From NCBI RefSeq assembly GCF_002222615.2, contig NZ_CP022412.2:2852001-2916000 (forward strand): a stretch of 64,000 nucleotides of DNA, given 5' to 3'. This DNA comes from Bacteroides caccae. GTDB lineage: Bacteria > Bacteroidota > Bacteroidia > Bacteroidales > Bacteroidaceae. The translations under genes and the position numbers were made by a program. The notes beneath the pieces were generated by a model. It ran no database searches. It worked only from the letters and a program-made list of their open reading frames with translations, and was not told where the DNA came from. Below, in pieces: positions 61,416 through 64,000 of this stretch. Numbering within the stretch: the first letter of the stretch is position 1; each line of letters starts with the position of its first letter.

Positions 61416-61961
61416 ATGAAACAGTCCTTCTTAATAAACGACCGTATTTATCTCCGTGCTGTGGAGCCAGAGGATATGGATGTGATGTACGAAATGGAAA
61501 ATGACCCGTCGATGTGGGATATCAGCAATTTCACCGTTCCGTATTCCCGTTACGTATTACGACAGTACATCGAAGGTTCTCAATGCGATGTTTTTGCCGA
61601 CAAGCAGCTACGTCTGATGATCGTGAGAAAATCCGATCACTGCATACTTGGTACTATTGATATTACGGACTTTGTTCCCCTTCATTCGCGGGGGGAGGTG
61701 GGAATTGCTATTCATAAGGATTATCGTCAGCAAGGATATGCGGGCGATGCATTGAATTTACTTTGTGAGTATGCTTTTGACTTTCTTTCTTTAACGCAGC
61801 TTTATGCACACGTAGCTGTCGACAATGATGTTTGTATGAAGCTATTCACATCTTGCGGTTTTGTGCAATGCGGCTTGTTAAAGAATTGGTTGCAGATAGG
61901 AGGATGCTGCAAAGATGCAGCACTTTTCCAGTGTTTGAATCCTAAATTAAACTGCAAGTGA
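61416..61961 (+). CDS. GNAT-family N-acetyltransferase
   Basis: 181 aa, acetyltransf_3 type. IYLRAVEPEDMDVMYEMEND is the typical opening, and EVGIAIHKDYRQQGYAGDAL is the acetyl-CoA motif (QQGYA for the RxxGxG/A loop). YAHVAVDNDVCMKLFTSCGF is the C-terminal part. RimJ/RimL-like; substrate unknown. Confidence 0.9.
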   Translation: MKQSFLINDRIYLRAVEPEDMDVMYEMENDPSMWDISNFTVPYSRYVLRQYIEGSQCDVFADKQLRLMIVRKSDHCILGTIDITDFVPLHSRGEVGIAIHKDYRQQGYAGDALNLLCEYAFDFLSLTQLYAHVAVDNDVCMKLFTSCGFVQCGLLKNWLQIGGCCKDAALFQCLNPKLNCK

Positions 61962-61973
61962 TAAAAGACGAAT

Positions 61974-62011
61974 TGTGAACGAATGGCATATTATTTTGTT
62001 TGTCGTTCACA
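61974..62011. terminator. Hairpin between convergent GNAT and yqgE genes
   Basis: TGTGAACGA (61974-61982) pairs with TCGTTCACA (62003-62011), 9 bp, 20-base loop; no strong T tract on either side. Plausible bidirectional terminator. Confidence 0.45.
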
Positions 62012-62019
62012 GTTCATCA

Positions 62020-62610
62020 TTAATTAAGTGTGGGTACCTGTGGAAAACGTGACCACGTTTCATACTTGCTGCCTAATTTCTCTAAAGCTTTCCGCCACAT
62101 GTCTTTGGTGTCGCTCTTCATCAGGTAGGATTTCTTTTCCTCGGAGACCAGCCATGTGTTTTCTCTGATTTCATTGCTCAACTGTTCACTTTCCCACCCG
62201 GAATAGCCCAGGAAGAAACGGATATGTTCGCTAATCTTATTTCCTTGTAATATGTATCTTTTTATCTCCTCAAAGTCCCCGTTCAGATAAAGTCCTTTGC
62301 AGATAGAAATAGCACCGGGAATGTCAGCTAGTGTGTGCAGATAGAATAAGGTGTCAGTTGCAATCGGACCACCTTTATATAATGGAATTTCGTCTATATA
62401 CTTAAATTCCATGATGATATCGTTGAGAAGCAACGGCAGTTGCTTGTTGATGACCAATCCCATACTTCCTTCTTCCGTATGGTCAATCAGTAGAATTACA
62501 GATCTTCCAAACGTTACGTCGCGTAAAAAAGGTTCGGATATTAGAATCTTTCCTCTTGACGGCAACACATTATTTGATTGAATCTTAAATATGTCAGAGT
62601 CGATATTCAT
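62020..62610 (-). CDS. yqgE: YqgE/AlgH family protein
   Basis: 196 aa. [24 protein letters not shown] is the family start (G-x-L-IA-x-P). [26 protein letters not shown] (the GGPV-type motif) and [17 protein letters not shown] follow. The function is unproven. ATG 62610 is used, because the 11 residues added by starting at 62643 ([10 protein letters not shown]) lack similarity to the family. Confidence 0.92.
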   Translation of the reverse strand: MNIDSDIFKIQSNNVLPSRGKILISEPFLRDVTFGRSVILLIDHTEEGSMGLVINKQLPLLLNDIIMEFKYIDEIPLYKGGPIATDTLFYLHTLADIPGAISICKGLYLNGDFEEIKRYILQGNKISEHIRFFLGYSGWESEQLSNEIRENTWLVSEEKKSYLMKSDTKDMWRKALEKLGSKYETWSRFPQVPTLN

Positions 62611-62704
62611 GCCACTAAAGTAAGAAAAAAAACGGAATAACAATCGTTCTTTCCGTTTTTTTTCATTTTAAGAGTAGCTTTTGTGAATATCTTCCGGTAA
62701 ATAT

Positions 62705-64000
62705 TTATACTACCGGGTGATTTTCGGCAAATAGTTTCATTCTTTCATCGAGTTGCGCATATTGGTGGTCTTTAATAAAAGAGGTACATGCGCGCAAGCC
62801 TTCCTGGTGACTTCCGGTTGTCACTAACGAAATAGCACTGACTCCATAATACATCAGTTCCTTAGCCAGCTCGCCGCTAGTCATTCCCGGATAGCCGATT
62901 GTGAAATAGAATCCGTCTGCAATAGGATCGCCCAGATCGTTATCATATACCAGATGAAAGCCATGACGAAGGAAGATTTCTTTCAATTTCTGCGCTCTTT
63001 CACCATATATTTTCACTTCATTCAGGAAGTTATATTGTCCTTCATTGGCCGCTTTCAGCATGGCAGCCATAGCAAATTGCGCCGAGTGGCTTGTTCCTGA
63101 AGAAAGGGCATAAAGTACGCGATGAATGAAAACTGTACCGAAAGTACCTCCGCCATAACGTTTCGTCAGTCCGGGATAACTCCGGTGATATAACTTATCA
63201 GATATACAACTTACACCGATACGCTGTCCGGCATAGCTGAATGCTTTTGAACCGGAAATTAGCAATACATAATTATCTGTATAATGTGCAACCGACGGCT
63301 GGAATGGTGCCTGATAAGGTTTGCTCAGATCCTGGCGGAAATCCATTGCGAAATAGGCCAGGTCTTCCAAAACAATCACATCATATTGTGTTGCCAATTC
63401 ACCGATAATCCGCAGTTCTTCCTCTTTTAAGCAAATCCAACTGGGGTTATTCGGGTTCGAGTATATGATAGCGGATATATTTCCCTTCTTCAAAAAACTT
63501 TCCAGCTTCTCTTTCAGCTTATCACCGCGGTAATCATATACATCGAATGTTTCATATTTCTGTCCCATTACCACCAACTGCTGTTTTTGTACCGGGAATC
63601 CGGGGTCGATAAACAGAATGGTATCTTTCTTCTCGTCACATTGGCTACAAGTAAGGAATGAAGCAAATGTGCCTTGCATGGAGCCGGTGACAGGCACGCA
63701 ACCTTCCGGACTTAAATCTACATTAATAAATGCCTTGATAAAGTTGGAAGCCTCTTTTTTCAGTTCCGGCAATCCGTTAATATCAGGATATAGACTGGCA
63801 ATTCCATTCTGTAATGCCGCAATTTCAGCTTTTACGCCTACTGCAGAAGGAGGAAGTCCCGGAACACCCATTTCCATTTTGATAAATTCGACTCCCGATG
63901 CTGCTTCTGCTTTTGAAGCAATAGCTTTCACTTCACGAATGGTTGCTTTAGAAAAATCGACAATTTGAAACTCATTTATGGTTTCATCAATCAGATGTCG
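62705..64000 (-). CDS. Class I/II PLP-dependent aminotransferase (5' end outside window)
   Basis: At least 431 residues are visible. The frame is open to the window edge, with RHLIDETINEFQIVDFSKAT before the GTG that opens the shorter version, so the true start is probably the next codon outside. Domain features: GVPGLPPS and DINGLPELKKEAS near the start, NPNNPSW (pyridine-ring site), VLEDLAYFAMDF and the PLP Lys in LISGSKAFSYAGQRIG, then the carboxylate-Arg segment GLRACTSF. Aspartate-aminotransferase-like; substrate unknown. Confidence 0.9.
   Translation of the reverse strand, partial: RHLIDETINEFQIVDFSKATIREVKAIASKAEAASGVEFIKMEMGVPGLPPSAVGVKAEIAALQNGIASLYPDINGLPELKKEASNFIKAFINVDLSPEGCVPVTGSMQGTFASFLTCSQCDEKKDTILFIDPGFPVQKQQLVVMGQKYETFDVYDYRGDKLKEKLESFLKKGNISAIIYSNPNNPSWICLKEEELRIIGELATQYDVIVLEDLAYFAMDFRQDLSKPYQAPFQPSVAHYTDNYVLLISGSKAFSYAGQRIGVSCISDKLYHRSYPGLTKRYGGGTFGTVFIHRVLYALSSGTSHSAQFAMAAMLKAANEGQYNFLNEVKIYGERAQKLKEIFLRHGFHLVYDNDLGDPIADGFYFTIGYPGMTSGELAKELMYYGVSAISLVTTGSHQEGLRACTSFIKDHQYAQLDERMKLFAENHPVV

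Overview
The window is a chromosomal segment of a Bacteroides species, close to the thetaiotaomicron/ovatus/xylanisolvens group. Evidence: the Bacteroidetes -7 promoter box TAnnTTTG stands before many genes; there is an Nqr-type sodium pump, a PorV/PorQ-like protein, a TonB-dependent receptor with a CarboxypepD_reg-like domain, DUF4373/HU/amidase genes beside a polysaccharide locus, and DUF1573 and DUF4923 proteins. The species is not fixed by anything I can compute here. I see no rRNA, tRNA or CRISPR array.

Region 1 (1-22499). A hybrid sensor kinase, cut by the left edge, is followed by a minus-strand exopolysaccharide locus. From a promoter at 22492-22499 it runs: half-size TolC-like protein, Wzc-like chain-length protein without a Walker A motif, O-antigen polymerase/ligase-like protein, two GT2 and one GT4 enzymes. 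It is then interrupted by a plus-strand module (DUF4373 protein, HU-like protein, a 33-codon ORF, T7-lysozyme-like amidase) and a small HTH protein. The locus resumes from a second promoter (11667-11674) with a GT-B enzyme, GT4, Wzx-type flippase, two more GT4-like enzymes, GT2, a methyltransferase and a membrane GT2. No initiating sugar-phosphate transferase and no UpxY/UpxZ regulator lies inside.

Region 2 (22577-35653). Core genes: Omp85-like outer-membrane protein, secreted C1 peptidase, the nqrABCDEF operon, a DEAD-box helicase, serC and serA.

Region 3 (35815-45736). DUF1015 gene (probably tied to serine metabolism), yigZ, a three-gene set (C39-like peptidase, HpaII-family endonuclease homologue, nitroreductase), then convergent rsmG-MBL hydrolase-gcvP and a DUF3298 lipoprotein.

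Region 4 (45940-52420). A metal-handling cluster: Cys-rich protein, TonB receptor with a likely operator over its promoter, periplasmic HMA protein, copper-type P1B-ATPase and a convergent AraC regulator.

Region 5 (52487-64000). lipB; an OPT transporter-DUF1460 amidase-PorQ-like operon; DUF1573; engB-DUF4923; a sodium/solute symporter divergent from recR; a membrane protein; a GNAT; yqgE; and an aminotransferase cut by the right edge.

The most unusual thing in the window is not a gene. Five intergenic gaps hold short degenerate repeats set at a fixed pitch of 10, 11 or about 22 bp, that is one or two DNA helical turns, with a different core sequence in each. There is also a small MITE-like family (one complete copy with terminal inverted repeats and TA flanks, two remnants), a near-perfect 18-bp inverted repeat in the leader of the C1 peptidase gene, and three genes whose ATG sits 4-5 bases after the -7 box and so may be leaderless.
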